Below, one piece after another: positions 1-13,896 of a stretch of 64,000 nt of DNA; the first letter of the stretch is position 1, and each line of letters starts with the position of its first letter. The notes under the pieces are model-generated. The model had not been told where the DNA came from and did not search any database. It was given only the letters and a program-made list of their open reading frames with translations. Both the position numbers and the translations under genes were made by a program. The DNA is from Epiperipatus broadwayi (Eukaryota; Onychophora; Udeonychophora; Euonychophora; Peripatidae). The DNA lies in NCBI GenBank assembly GCA_028023455.1, contig JAQFVV010012671.1:64001-128000 (forward strand), read 5' to 3'.

Positions 1-170
1 GATAGTGCTATCACTGATCAGCCAGAAACATCTGAAGATGCAAATAAAAACATTTTGTATATATTAACCTGTGTGTTATCACTAACAGTTTAATGTACTT
101 TGAACATTTAAGTTAAATTTTCCTAGACATTCAATAATCAATACTAGATGACAGAAATAGTCCAATATAT
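1..170 (+). repeat. Foldback SINE family S, copy A (3' part only, cut by window edge)
   Basis: This is the 3' half of a repeat that recurs at 3361-3705 and 62017-62326. Shared landmarks are a CACTGATCAGCC block, CTGAAGA, AACCTGTG, then AGTTAAATTTTC and AGACATTCAATA, ending near AATAGTCCAATATAT. The tRNA-like head lies outside the window. The stem that follows CTGAAGA in the other copies has decayed here. Confidence 0.65.
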
Positions 171-1089
171 AAATACAACTATCAGGAAATCAAAGTTCAT
201 GATCCAATCAGTAGTAATGTTCTCTATTGTTAATATAAATTCCACTTCCAGTTTGACAAATAATTCATTCCATTTGGATGACCTGTTGACTTAGGTTTTT
301 TTGTTTCTCCACAAGTCATCCTTCATGTTATGATAGGGTATTTCTATAATCAATTGCATTGATCTGAGATTCAGATCCTCTTTTAAATGACTCTCAATGT
401 TGGAGTTTAAACCCTTACTCTCTTTTGCCATCATTATTTGCAGGTTTTCTGCTATGAAAAGCATTTAACAGCTCAGACACCTGTTTATCTATTGATCAGA
501 GCCTATAAGCATCTGCTCAATATAATTTGAAAAACTACATCTGTATAATCTGACTTTCAGTTAAGGACCACCTGTTAATGCTCAGCTCGATTGCTTCTCT
601 TTAAAAAAAAGGAATACCTCTTTAGGATAGCATTTATCTTAGGTAATAAATGCTTGATTCCTTCTTGATGGTCACTATAATAAGTTTAATAAAGCTTGTT
701 TAAATTGATCAAAATTTATAGGTTTATCAAACACTGAATCCCACCAATCTTGGAATGCACTTTGGAGGTTGCTAGAAGGTATACTATTTTAATCTCTTCA
801 GATAATTCAGATTGATGTATCTCCAAGCTGTTAGATATTCAGTGGAAGCTTCCCCCTCATACCCTAAAAAATTTTACTTTTTAAGTAATAACCATACAAG
901 GATTAGAATTATATACATGCCCAATGACATGTGCATATCCACATTAATTTTCTTGAATATTTTCATGCATGATACTTGGATTCTTAATAGTCAAATCTAC
1001 TTTAGATGAGATTTTTTTTCTTGTCAAATTCTTTAATTCGTTATCTTCCTGTACTTTAACTTGGTTTTCACTTTATATTTGAATCTTTT
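171..1089. other. Non-coding A+T-rich DNA, nothing recognised
   Basis: No open frame with coding character and no splice-flanked exon was found. The short open frame at 812-1009 has no recognisable residues. Confidence 0.5.
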
Positions 1090-1825
1090 CAATAGTCTGA
1101 CCTGGTAGTTAATTTTCTTTCACTTATATCAACCTTTGTCTATTGTTTCTTCCACTATCCTATGCAACTGTCCAATCTTCTTATATTGCTCATCTTTTAT
1201 TTAGTTGGAGTTCAAGTTCTACTCCTCTTACTTTATTTTCTTCTGACCTATTTATTATTTTTTCACTCAATTTGCATGATTTTCAATTTGGGTTTTACAA
1301 TCATTTTGTTTTACCACCTGACTTTTCAGTTCATTTTGTTCTTCCATTTGGCCTTTCAATTCTTCATTTTGTTTTAAGATAGTTGTTTTTCATTTGGTTT
1401 TCTTGGACCTTTCTGTTCTTCATTTTAAGATTTTTCAATTCATTTTATTTTTCTATTTCTTTAAACATGTTTCCTATATTTTCTGTAAACATGCTCATTA
1501 ATTTGTTCCTAGCAGCCTCAGCTTCACTTTGCTGAGCCAGCATTTTTGCCTTGCCTTGACTTGACCTTATAGTTTTTTTTTCCTCATGTGTCATAGCATC
1601 AGCCGGGAAGCAAACCCACTAACCTGGGACAACTGCTTGTAAAGCAGCCGCCGCTGATCTCTCGACCACCAATGCTTGACCCTATAGTTTCATTTGGCTT
1701 TTCTGTTAGTTTCAAAATCTTTCAGTGCATTTTGTTTTTCCACTTAGCCTTTCATTTCTTTAAACATGCTCATGACCGTGTTCATTAATTTTCTATTAGC
1801 AGCTTCAGAAACATTTTTGCCTTAG
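1090..1825 (-). pseudogene. Decayed gag N-terminal coiled-coil of an LTR retrotransposon, partly duplicated
   Basis: Read on the minus strand, 1330-1380 gives a charged heptad pattern (QNEELKGQMEEQNELK), and 1440-1570 gives AKMLAQQSEAEAARNKLMSMF followed by more K/E/N/Q-rich coil. Stops interrupt it throughout. The stretch 1385-1570 is repeated, diverged, at 1690-1825 in the same order (SEAANRKLM, then FKEMK), so part of the region was tandemly duplicated before a SINE landed between the copies. Similar Q/N/K-rich coils form the start of the gag regions of the two LTR elements here (30605-31700 plus; 44792-45010 minus), which is the basis for calling it gag. No capsid or protease part is attached. 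The plus-strand open frames over this stretch are antisense shadows. Confidence 0.5.
1576..1674 (-). mobile_element. Short tRNA-derived SINE with poly(A) tail
   Basis: On the minus strand the element starts near GGTGGTCGAGAGATCAGCGG (A-box-like, 1655-1672). It has an anticodon-like hairpin CTGC-TTTACAA-GCAG and a B-box-like GGTTTGCTTCC near 1610, then about 25 nt and a run of A. It is flanked by a 16-bp direct repeat with one mismatch, CTTGACCTTATAGTTT at 1560-1575 and CTTGACCCTATAGTTT at 1675-1690, as expected for target-primed insertion. About 100 bp long. The D-loop is too short for a working tRNA, so this is not a tRNA gene. Confidence 0.75.
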
Positions 1826-3360
1826 TTCTTGTAATCGTGTATTATTATTATATTACAAAAAATAGTAATTATCTAATAGATGATGTTTACAGAGGGGAAA
1901 GAAAACTTAAATTTGTTTTTTACTTATTTTGAATTAGAGTGTTCATCCTTCTGATGCCTTCGTTATTGCTCTTATACTTATTTTAATTTTATTACCTCAC
2001 TATTTTCTAATTATTTGTCTGCCTAATTATTACTTATACTCTGTTCCTACCACTATTGTTGTATACTGGTACTTATAGATTTATTTATTGACTCCAAAAA
2101 AAAATTTTTTCCACATTCCTCATCACATCAAGTATTGGCAGTGCTCAACGTTTGTACCTAATTGGTTTCTAAAACTTGTACAAAAGTTGAAATGTACAAA
2201 AATAAAGTAATATAAAAAGAACATCAAAAAGTGGTTTTAAAATATTTATTTTTTAATGAGGAATATTAGCATATACAGGCAGGCCACTACTTTGTTTTAA
2301 ATATATTATCTTAAATATTATAAAGTGTGGAAATAAATTATTTTAAAGTTATACAAATGTAGAATAACACACACACACATATTAAAAAATATAACAGTTT
2401 ATGCAAAAGAAGTCAATCAAAAATATGAATAAGATAATATTAATATACAATTGAATATGTATAAGGATATTATACATATATAGCACTGTATTTGGGCTTC
2501 ACTATGCACTATTTAACTGCTGCCCTAGTCAACAACAGTGAATAAATATTAAAATATATTTTAAATTTAATGAAATTATGTGTATATAATTTAGATATAT
2601 ATAAAGGTTATGGGGATAATTAAGAAAAAGTTTTAAAGTAATAATTTTTTTATTATTGCATCAGCAAATAGACAAGTTAGCTAATGCATTTTATATAATA
2701 CAAATCGATTAAGCAAATTGACAATAGGTAAATAGTTTCTTCCCTACTAAATTTAACTTTAGATCCATTAGATAAAATGATGAAATATAAAACCAATTGT
2801 TAGTCATCAAAACAAAATCATGGGATGCTCTTAAAAGATTGTAAACAATGGAAGCATTAGTAGACTTCCATTAATTAATTAATTAATGTAAAGACAGGGC
2901 TGAGAAACATTTAAGTGTTTCCAGGAATGTAGAGAAGTAAAAAGGTATACTCAAGTTCTTCTTCATTCTGGGTTCTTGTTTTCATGTCTGAATAGAGGTT
3001 AACCTCCACCCTCCATGAGTCTATTCACAGAGGGTGTCCAAGAGATGAAGTCCAACAAAAGACTTAAAAATCATGCCTGATAACTGCCTACCCTATGCTG
3101 CCTGGAAGATCAAAAAGAAACCTATTGAAATGGAAACATAAAGCACCAGTCATCAGTGATATAGGCCTTAACAGCTATCAAGAAAAACTCTTAATACACC
3201 AACCTTGCAAAGCATAATCCATATAAATGCTTCTTAGTTACTGGTAACTTTTATCTTTGCGGGTTTTTATATTATTGTTCTGGTTATTTCCATCTATAAT
3301 GCAGCATTTAGATAAGCATTATGTAATATATAGGGTATATGATGTTATATTAGATGTAAT
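1826..3360. other. Non-coding A+T-rich DNA with simple repeats
   Basis: Short (CA)n near 2370 and an (ATTA)n run near 2870 are visible. A slightly more G+C-rich stretch at 2990-3230 has stops in all frames and no convincing splice sites. Confidence 0.45.
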
Positions 3361-3705
3361 AATATGTTGGACTATTTCCATCACCTACCAGTAAACGTTA
3401 AATGTATCGAAAATTTTAAACTTTATTGAAATACAAAAACTTGTTAGCAATAACACACAAATAGATAACACAGGTTAGTAATTACAGAATAGCTCAGTTG
3501 ACTAGAGTACCTATGCTAATATTGTCACTGGTCAGGCCAGCAACTCCTGAAGAAGAGTGTAGAATACTACTGCTCAAAATGTGTAAGTTACTAACCTGTG
3601 TTGTCTATTTATATGTTATAATTAACAATGTGTTTATATTTGAAAAGTTTAAAATTTTCTATATTCAACATTTGCTGATACATGATAGAAATAATCCAAC
3701 ATATT
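3361..3705 (+). mobile_element. Foldback SINE family S, copy B (hairpin with tRNA-like head)
   Basis: The outer arms 3361-3487 and about 3583-3705 are inverted copies of each other (AATATGTTGGACTATTTCC against GGAAATAATCCAACATATT-like sequence). The loop holds a Pol III A-box-like ATAGCTCAGTTGACTAGAG (3490-3508), shortened before any clear B box, and a central domain with CTGAAGA at 3547-3553. That motif is followed by an 8-bp stem (GAGU/GUAG with CUAC/GCUC, one bulge) and then AAAA where copy C has GAAAC. The 3' tail is therefore present twice, once inverted at the 5' side. No clear target duplication was seen. Confidence 0.6.
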
Positions 3706-3739
3706 ATCATACTTTTAGAGGATTTTATTACTGATTATG

Positions 3740-4270
3740 ATCAAAATTTATCTTTAATTATACCATGAATAAAAAATTATTTTGAGAATATTAAATACAA
3801 ATTACTTAAGTAAATTCTATTTTAGATAATATACTTTCAATTTTTTACAGAGTAATGCTATATATACCAAAAGTTTATTTTTAATTGTGCTGAATAAAAT
3901 TTGTATGGGGGGGGGGGATTATTTACATTTATGATGAAAACCTTGGATGAGTCACAATATTTACCATAGTCATTACTATAAAAATATTAAATAAAAATTA
4001 ATAAGTAAATTATGTTTCAACTCATTTTTCATGCATTTTATTACAATATATGATCTTTTTATTATTATTATTTTTATTAACAAAAACTTGTATGTTTTTA
4101 CTTTTTTTTTTGGTTAGATTATTTATGCTGTGCAATGAAATGTTCCTATTGGGTGTGTTAGTTTACTTACTACAGAAAAATATTGAATAAAAATAAGCTA
4201 AGTAAATCATATTTTCAATTAATTTTTAATATACTTTACCAAAGTTTGTTTTTAATTACATAATGGATAA
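3740..4270 (+). repeat. Three degenerate tandem units, period about 200 bp
   Basis: A block of the form AATATTAAATAMAAATTA followed by AGTAAATTMTRTTT starts near 3783, 3978 and 4179, each trailed by a CCAAAAGTTTATTTTTAATT-like block. The spacing is about 195-201 bp. The copies are highly diverged. A G10 run sits near 3907. Confidence 0.4.
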
Positions 4271-7200
4271 ACAATATTTTTTCATCTTGTCATTTTATTT
4301 TGAGGACATTGCTTCATGATAGTAGTATTACAAAATGACCACCATTAAAGTAATACCAGAAATTATTTTAAAGATTTCTATAATGAATTGTTTATCAAAA
4401 TACTGTTTTACAAATTGATGATGATCATGGAGAATTATCATATTGTCTTGTATATTAGGATGTAACTCCATATTTTTAAAAGTTAATGTTTTGACATTTT
4501 TGTTTAATTTTGAATAATAAAGTCAATATCCTATGTTCATGTTATGACAATTATAGTGCTCTATTTTCATGTTTAATACCTGATGCTGTTTGGTTATGGA
4601 GTTCTTTACCAATTACAGTAATATTTTTTCTACTTCTTATATTAATTCTATTAGAAATAGCATTCTTTATCTTCTAAATAACAGTGGCTTTTTTCTTTCA
4701 ATGGAAAATTTGTTATTTTGAGATATAGTTTTAATGAAAAATAAATATGCTAATGTAAATGTGTATTATATATTTTTCATATTCATTAACAAACTATTTT
4801 TCTATTTGTTGTATAATACTATATAATATACAAAACAATAATATATTAACAAACCACTTTATCTGATATTCTTCTAATTTGACTGATATGGAAACCCAGT
4901 GATTTTGAAAAATTAAATGAGAATTTTGAAAGTCTTTAGAAATATCAGAAAACTTAACTAACTTGAACAAGATGGCATAGTTCTTAAGATGTTATGCAAC
5001 TGATTACATAAATGAATTTTTTATGTTATATGTATATATAATAATAATAATAAACACAAACACATTATTTATTATTCTCAGTAGCACTATATCTTAAAAC
5101 AATCTCACAATAGCTAAATTTACCATTACTAACCAAAAAAAAATTTTTTTTTAAATTGATTTTTTTTGTTTGTTTTGTAGGATAGTTCTAGTTAGCAATA
5201 TCAGATGAAATTTAGTGCTACTAGAGTAACAAATAAAAACTTTATTTATTTACAAGACAATGGCTTACAAAAAAATAATTATTTCATAAAAGATGCAAAT
5301 AAAAAAATAAATTCAAACACAAATAAAATAAATATATTGGTGTCAATTAAATAACCTTTTCTTAAGAAGACAAAATGTTTTAATGACCTGAAGAAAATAT
5401 TTCTCTCTTTCATTGGAATACAAATTAAAACCAGAAAACAGACACACACATATATATACAAATATATATATAATTAACAGGTCAGTTTTAATATGCATAT
5501 ATATATAATAATGTACATTTACATTATATTTACAAATATATTTACATCTAAGCAGATATATCTTGAAAGAGTGAAGATCAAAACACTATATATTTCTAAG
5601 CATAAACTATAGCAGACATATTACAATAACTTTAGCAGATATTTTTTTTTTTAAAAAAAAAGAGTAATAATATTTGCCTAACATGAGCAATATACAAAAT
5701 ATATTATTGATATATATATATTAACTGACAAGAATTAATTTTATGAACTCATAGCATTTTAAATAAATAAAAAATAAGCAAAATACATTATATAATATGT
5801 GATTCATTTAAGTTTTAAAAAAGTGAAATACATTTATTATACATCATTTTTTTTATGTGACTAGAATGTAACCAATATTTTTCGGTTCAATAATGTGAGA
5901 CTTTATTTTAATGCTATTAGTGATTTTACTGTTGTATATTCCTTAAATTACTACATATAAGCAATTAAAATGAAAAATCTTAAATATCAGTATGCTATTT
6001 GTGAAAATTTGAGTATTTTCACTATTTATTTCAAAACTAATAATCTTTGCTTTTTTAAATTATGGTAAACTTTAATATCAATTCTGCAAATAAATAAATA
6101 ACAATTTCATTGTAAGTACCTTCAACTCCTAAGTGATAAGAAAAAATAGTTCAAAATATATTAAATAATCAGAAATGTTGATCTTAGGTAACATGTGTAG
6201 TGTAATAATACTCTATTAAGATATTAATAAAAATTCAAAAAAGCAATAATATCAAGTTACTAAAAAAATATACTGAACTTTCTCGAGTAAACTATTTAAA
6301 AAAATGCCCAATGACATAAATATGCCAAAATGCAGCCTTATAGTGTACATACTTTTCACACTAACAATGTAAATTATATATTATGAAAGAACACTCTACT
6401 TAACACTATTCATGTAAGCACGAGTAACCTGTTGAATGACTAAATGAATTAGTTATCAGTCTTACACATTAGGAAATAGTTCACTTCAGAGCCTTTCCAA
6501 TAGTCACCTTTTATGCTATTTAAGTTAATATTTTGAATTTTCAAACACTCTTAAGATTTTTAATTCAAATAATGTCTATTTATAGTTATATAGATCTGAT
6601 ACCAACTAACTACATATTAACAAGAACTCATGATAAAATATGTAAATGAGATTACGATCATAACTGTAAAGATAAAAAATGATTTTTTTTGGCTTAAAAT
6701 AAATATGTAGATGATGAATACATTCATAACCCTAATACCTTGTCACTTCTGATTTTCTAGCTTTCCTGATTTAACTTTTTTTTTATTTAATAAATGTATA
6801 GTAATACTTCAACAATATTATTTTTATCACCCCATTACAAGCCTCTAATGTTTTTAAAGCACTTATGTACTGATGGAATATTAAATATTTTAAAGTAATT
6901 AGTAAATATTATATTAAGTGAATATTTATGAATACAACACATGTATTTCAGTTGTTGACTTATTTTAGCTAATTACTTAAGACAGTAGTTTTTTCCCTCC
7001 CTTTCTGATTTTTGTTATGAAAATCAACTATTTAGAAAAGTTGAATAAATCCTTTAAGACAAAATAGAAACATGGGATTGTTGTCACTCAGATATATTAA
7101 TTTATAGTTAACTCAAATTTATTTTTTTTATTTTTTTAATATGTTTATACAAAGTTAAAAAATTTCCATTCAGTACATTTTGAATCCTGCTGGAATCAGT

Positions 7201-10200
7201 CATGAAACTTTAAAAGGAGCCATTGAAACTTTGTTTGAATATTATTAAAAGGTGCCAGATCTACAGTATTTTATCTGAAATAAATATAACATACACATAT
7301 ACAAAAACTTAACTGTTAAATACCCTTTATTTTTAACAAAGAAGGGTTTTATATTATTTACAAGACATAAGGGTTGATGTTTTTTTCAATCATATTTATT
7401 ATACTAGTAACGTTTTTTATTGGTAAAATAACTGTTATAATTTTGCAAATGCAAAAGTATGTGGTTTAAAAATAAAAAGTATTTCAAAATTATAAATATG
7501 GGTAAAGAGACTGTTTTTAACTCCCTCTTAGATAATTTAAGTGGAATACTATATTACCTATATACAATACTTGCACAAATTTTCCTGCTTTTACTACTAT
7601 TATTTTCACGATCATAAATAATGGAAAACTACTAGTAAGAACTATCTTGAAATGCTTGTTGTTTAATGAAACAGAATTTCTTTCATTACACATATTTATA
7701 AATTTAGAAGTTGGGATTAATCAAGAGCTTCCTTAGGGATTAAAAGTTGGAATCTGTTCATTCTCATAGTAGTGCCCCATTCTGGTTAATTTTAAAATTC
7801 CAATTCTTATTTGTATTATGTAACCATAATATTTCATAAAACAGTGAACTTGTCATGCTGGTTAATAAACTGGAAGTAAATGAAATCTTGTGTTAATGTT
7901 ATCAATTTCTATTTGAGATTATTTGTGATTCTTCATATATTTTTTACATATTGCATATGTTATAGCTAAAACACGAACAATTTTAGCTTATGATAACTAA
8001 GTGTTATAAAGTTTCTTTATAGGTTTTTACAGACTAACTAGAAATTTGAATATATTAAGATCAAATTATCAAAATAAAATGCAGAATTGATATTTATAAT
8101 GCAAAATTGAGAAAAATCAATTTTTTTTGTTTCTTTTAACAATCATCTAGATATTTTCTTCCCTTCAAAATCATTAGAAAACTCTAGAAAAAATTAAAAA
8201 CTATAAAGAGAATATAGCTTGTAACTATAGGGTTTGTTTAAATTATTCATAATTAATAATATATAGAGGTGTTTATGAATATGTTGAATATATACAATAA
8301 TTTGTTCAAAAATTTAATGTTGTTTACAAGTTTAAGAATTTTTAATTTTATAAGTCTGATAATATTGAATATAGTTTTTACTTCATTTTTCTTTAATTCT
8401 TACATACTTTTTGTTTATATAAGAAATTAAAATATAAACTTCTATTGAATGATAAATTAGCTTTTGAAGAAATTGCTTTTTTTTATTTCTGCTTTACCCT
8501 TTCCTCCTTCTTGCTATTTTTTTATTTTATCTACATTTAAAAATCTTTGATACTTGAATCTATCATTCTACCTCTATGCTAAAATATTATAAGTCATTAT
8601 TTATTTTATTTTAGTAAATGTAGTTTGTTAAATAATATTGTTCATTTAGATTTCCTTCTATTAGATTTAGAATTTCCAATATTTACTACATTTATTTAAA
8701 ATATAAAAATAAATTGGACGTATATTATTATAGCTTTTATTGAGATTATATTTACTAGTAAAGAGAAATACACAAGCAAAATTACTGAAATTACAATATA
8801 TTCATACTATTTACAAGTTTTATACAAATAAAATAATAGATTTTATATCATGGTAAGGCTAAAGACTTTCTTGTTTTATCATCCTACACCTCTGAATTTT
8901 CTAATACATACTTATTTTTAAAAAAGATATTAAAAATGATGAAAATTTCCTTTTCCCATTAAACTGCTTTTATAAAAAAAAAATGAAATACTAAAGTAGA
9001 TCAAATTTTTAATTTAATTAAATAATAAAATGGTTGCTTTATTTAATATATATTAGTATTATACATAAGTATATTTATAATATTCCAACCTGTTTTTCTT
9101 CTTCAGAATGTTCTATTTATTTATATATAAACTCAACAATAAAATAAAATAGAAAGAAGAAAATCTATTATTTTATCAAGAGACTGAAGTCAGTTAAATC
9201 CATTATTTCATTAGAAATTGGAATTCCAGTGGTGGCCAGTTCAGATGAAATATTATATTTCTTTCATTTTTAAATTGGATTTTATTTATACTATTTAAAG
9301 AAAGATTTGATACATAAGTAAATAATAAAAATCTTTAAAAAGGTCATTGCAGGGAAAGGATCTCCCCAATAGTCTCTCATAGAGGAATATTGAAGAAGGC
9401 ATTATTTATTAGGCTTGCCAATAGTCAGGATGTAAGAATTTGGTTATTTTCCAAACTTATTTTCCCTCTAGCTAAAAATATATATTCATTTACCTATCAA
9501 TATTAGATGGTAGGATTGATTAACTGTAGGCTGCCCACTTTAAAGAAAAATACTAAGCTGATTACAAACCAAAAGAAAATTTATATTCAAACTCAGAACA
9601 TGGAAATAGTAGATAAATACTAAACATCACGAGAATCTTAACCCCCCGGTTCGCTTCTCATAAATTATTTTGTTTTTTGATCATTTCACCCCCTGGTGAA
9701 TTTTTTCATAAGTATTATATGTTAAAATGTGAATATTACTGTATATTTTATTATATAAAATTTTTTTTGCTAAAAAATTTACAGTAAAAGATAGGAAATT
9801 CAAAATTCCTGCTCTTACAATAGACATAAGCCCTGCCCTGACATGTTCAGCCATTGTCTGTTTCTAAGGCTGTAAAATGTTTGGCATTTTACAACATTGT
9901 TTAAAAAAGTAGTTCCAATGACCAAAAATGTGTTTTTGCAAATTTATTACGGTTTTAGATTTTTTTTTTACAATAATTTATACTATATTTATTAGATATG
10001 AAAAAATATAAATTACTAATAACTTATTTTGACTTAAAGTACTTTATTTTCAAAAATATAATGTTATATTAGCAGTGAATATAAATATGGCCTGAAGCAA
10101 TTTACAAGATTAGCTTCTACATAATCAATCTACTTATACTTATGAGTATGAAATATTCAAGTATTTTAAACTTTTAAAGCATAATTCATTAGATATAAGA

Positions 10201-12203
10201 GAAATAAATGAATATTTGTTTGGATTTTTAAAAATAATAAAAAATATTTCATTGATTTTATAAACTGAAAATAATCTTTCTAGAAACGATGACGTCTAAA
10301 CTCTTTGTTTTGATTACGATCTCATTTTTTTAATATTTACAGAAACAAAATGTGAATATTTAAAATTTATTTCAATGATAAACAAAAATATCTATTAAAT
10401 GAAGTCAAATTTATTATTTTCTGATAAGTAATAATCATTTAATCATATATTTTACATTGATTTGTGAGACAAAAAAAATGTCAGAAAATGCTGAAATGTG
10501 AGAGTCTTAGGCTGCATGCTTAAAGAGTTAATATATATTGAACTATATATATCATATCTTTTCTTAGTAATATATGGATTTAAATAAGTAAATAATACAA
10601 TACTGAATTGTCTAGACCTTCACATGATGTAATAATATCCAAGATAAATCTACTTCAGACAATTATAAATATATGTATATAATCATAGGAAAAAACATAT
10701 ATAGATAGAGATTACTTAATTTTACATATAATCATACTAAAAGGTGAATATTAAAAAAAAAAAATCTAAAAATAAACAATTATGAATATTATATACAATT
10801 TACACCCAATGAAAATGCTTGTAACAACAGATGCTAGTCACAAATAATTCTATAAAATACAATTATGCTCTTTCTCCATTATTTCATTCAATATAAATAT
10901 TTCCATTCATTGGTAGTTCAAAGCACTAAAGTGTATATTTTAAGGAATAATTAAAAAACACATTTGGCATAATCAAGCAATCATGGTACTGTACAATATA
11001 TACAAGAAAATACACTCTTTTAATGCATTAAATAACTAAAACACATCATCCTTAAAATTATTCAAGGAAAAATAAAGTATGTATCTTGCAATATATGGAT
11101 AGATTACATATTAAAAGAAAAAAAAGCAACCAATGATTCATTATTACATAAATCTGTAATGCATGAATACTGTACTCAAAAAATAATCTCACATATTGAA
11201 TACATTTGTAATCATGAATATTGATATTAAATACTCAATAAATAAAATAATCATGCATTATAACTAATTTCATAATTATTAAATAGTTTTTCTTAAAAAT
11301 ATTAAATTACTTAATGTAACAGAAACCATTAAACATATAAGAAGCATACAACAAAAAATATCTTAAAAACTCTTGATTATAAAAAGATGATTCCGTAAAT
11401 ATAACTTTCTAGAGAAAAATACAAAATCTTTTAAAATTTAATCAGTTGGGATGATATAGGTAACTTTAAAGCACTTACTCTTTGCATATAACATATATAT
11501 AACATCTAGGTGACTTATTAATCTAGGTTGTTCAGATTCTTGAGAAATGAGTGCTACAAAGTCAATTAAATCATTATAAAAGACGATATACAATTAATGA
11601 ATGACATTTCAGATAAAGAAATTTTCCAAAATTGAATTAAAGTGAAAAGACTAAGTAAATGTTATTACAATGCAATTATAAGTATAAAATATTTTAAAAT
11701 AAGTTTTGAAAGCTATGAGTTTTTGCGTTATCTTGTATATGATTAATGTACCAATAACATTGGGATGGATTTTACTACTATCTAGATAGTATGGATGGTT
11801 CAATAGCAGTTGGTGTAGTAAGACTGAAATATCAGTACTATAATAATAATAATAAATAATTAGTGATGAGAGAACTAAAAAATTATATTCATATATAAAA
11901 TATTATCAGATTTTATATTATTTCTATATATGAACATTTTTTCAATTAATATTTTAATCAAATCTAATTACTTTTCAAGGTTTTTTTCTTCAAAAACATA
12001 AAAATAACAAATATAAATATATCAGTAAATAATAAATTGCAGATATATAAATAGATTTAATTATTGACATCTAAATTAATGTGTATACAGAAGATTTATA
12101 TATGCAAAAAATTTTAAATCATATTATGTATGTGTATGCATAAATACAAAAATATTTTTAAGTTTACATAAGTAAGTTTATATACAGTATATTAAATCAA
12201 TAT
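4271..12203. other. Long A+T-rich stretch without recognisable genes or elements
   Basis: Nearly 8 kb with no open frame of coding character and no protein-family resemblance. It contains many (TA)n, (TAA)n and poly(A)/poly(T) runs. If the minus-strand gene ends near 20050, this is downstream intergenic DNA. The open frame at 5279-5461 (minus) is hydrophobic low-complexity sequence from A+T-rich DNA. Confidence 0.5.
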
Positions 12204-12793
12204 AAACTTAAATTATAAACATTACAAGCATAAAGCTAAACTAGTCAATATAAAATCAAAACTACCCCAAATCTAAAATAACCAGACCAGAAAAAATAAT
12301 ATTAAAACACACCTATTCACGTACAGCAGACTTCTCAAAAGAAATAATAAAAAACACAACTTATATATACTATTAAAACTACCTAACAAACCATTCACTT
12401 CCCATCCACCCTTATATTAACTAAAAAATTGCTTCAGAATCATAAATTTTCAATAAGCTCTTTAATTCTTCTTTATTTCATTTCTCTCACTATTGATTTT
12501 GATAACTAAGGTTGTCTTCTTTGAGAGAAATGAAATCAAAGAAGAATTAAAGAGTCTTTATTATTGAAAATTTATGATTCTGAACAATTAACTTATTTAG
12601 AGTTCTTTAATATTAAGGGTGGATGGGAAGTAATGGATTTTGAGTTTTAATAGTATATAGTTGTGTTTTTTTATTATTTCTTTACACTTGAGAAGTCTGC
12701 TTGTAGCAGTGAAACCTTAGGTTGTGTTTTAATATTATTTTTATTCTGGTCTGGTTTAATTTTAGATTTGGGGTAGTTTTGAAACTTAAATTA
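12204..12793 (+). mobile_element. Long hairpin element Z with 12-bp target duplication and one-sided tail
   Basis: AAACTTAAATTA occurs exactly at 12204-12215 and again at 12782-12793. Between them lie a 40-bp unpaired segment (12216-12255) and a near-palindrome of about 525 bp (12256-12781). The palindrome starts TCAAAACTACCCC, ends GGGGTAGTTTTGA, and has arms of about 250 bp around a short loop near 12505-12525. The arms are alignable throughout with a few small indels. No coding capacity. The tail is on the left only. The right arm contains a degenerate hammerhead-like string at 12684-12727. Confidence 0.75.
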
Positions 12794-13896
12794 ATATATT
12801 TAATAAAAAAATAAATAAACCACAGTAATATTTAAGTTCTAAGCATTAGTTAACAAATAAATTGCATTAAAAAATAAATGATACTGTGATTTACTTATTC
12901 TATATATAATTATATACACATATATACATCATGTATTTATTTAGTGATGTATTTTTAATACATATAATAATTTATTTATTTTTTTAAAAAAACAAAAACA
13001 ATAAATCTTTAAAAAAATTAATTTACTGACTAAATTTGAATGAAATATTTGGTTGAATATAAACTGAAAGTCATACATTAATAGTAATGAAATGTCATGT
13101 CTAATTTTAAAAAACTAAAAATTTATTAATGATTGTACAGTTAAATGAGCAAAGATATCAATAAAAAAAATTTTATTAATGATTGTACAGTTAAATGAGC
13201 AAAGATATCAATACGTTATATATCTAGCTAGAGGGTGAAACAAAAAACAAAAACAAAATGCTTCTCTAACTGGCAGTTAGCTAGCATGGGGAATATTGAC
13301 TTTTCTTACACTGTTCCTCTGTGGGGAATTCTGAAGAGTTCTTTATTCTGCAGTGAGCTACTTAGGATTGTTTATATATAGTTTTTATACATACACATGT
13401 ATAAAAAAAAAAAACAGTCATTAATAATATAATATTATTGCATTATTAAAAAGGATAACAGGCAAACAAAAAATTTTAAGAAGATAATTGTATATAATTT
13501 TTTAATAATATAGCAATGTAAAATTTATATTTAAAAAATTAAGTCCAACCAAATACAAGTAATTTCAAAGTAATATTTCAGAGACATTTTTAGTTGTGAT
13601 AAGGCTAACATCAGGTGACATAAAACAAAATATGCAATTAAGTGGCATATAATTTCTTGAAATTGAATTTTATTATAAATTAAGTATCCATAATCAGCAT
13701 ATTCAGAAAATATTTAATACTGTAATCTATTTTGTTTTTCACATTATAAAATGAAGATACAAACTTAGCCTGAAGTTCAACACTAAAAAGTAGCTCTGGT
13801 CCTATTAGGGAATTATCAATCAAACATGTTTGCTCAAAAAAAAAAAAAATGGGAAAACGAATGTAGACTTTTTATATTTTTTATGAAAAAAAATTA
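12794..13896. other. Non-coding A+T-rich DNA
   Basis: Apart from the small duplication at 13122-13213 nothing is recognised. A somewhat more G+C-rich stretch at 13230-13370 has no open frame. Confidence 0.45.
13122..13213 (+). repeat. Tandem duplication, unit about 42 bp, period 50 bp
   Basis: The block beginning TTTATTAATGATTGTACAG and ending GATATCAATA occurs at 13122-13163 and again from 13172, almost unchanged, separated by a short A-run. It is a recent local duplication. Confidence 0.8.

Noticed and set aside
1143-1382. Plus-strand hydrophobic open frames
   Set aside because: They are the antisense of the Q/E/K-rich coil of a decayed gag on the minus strand.
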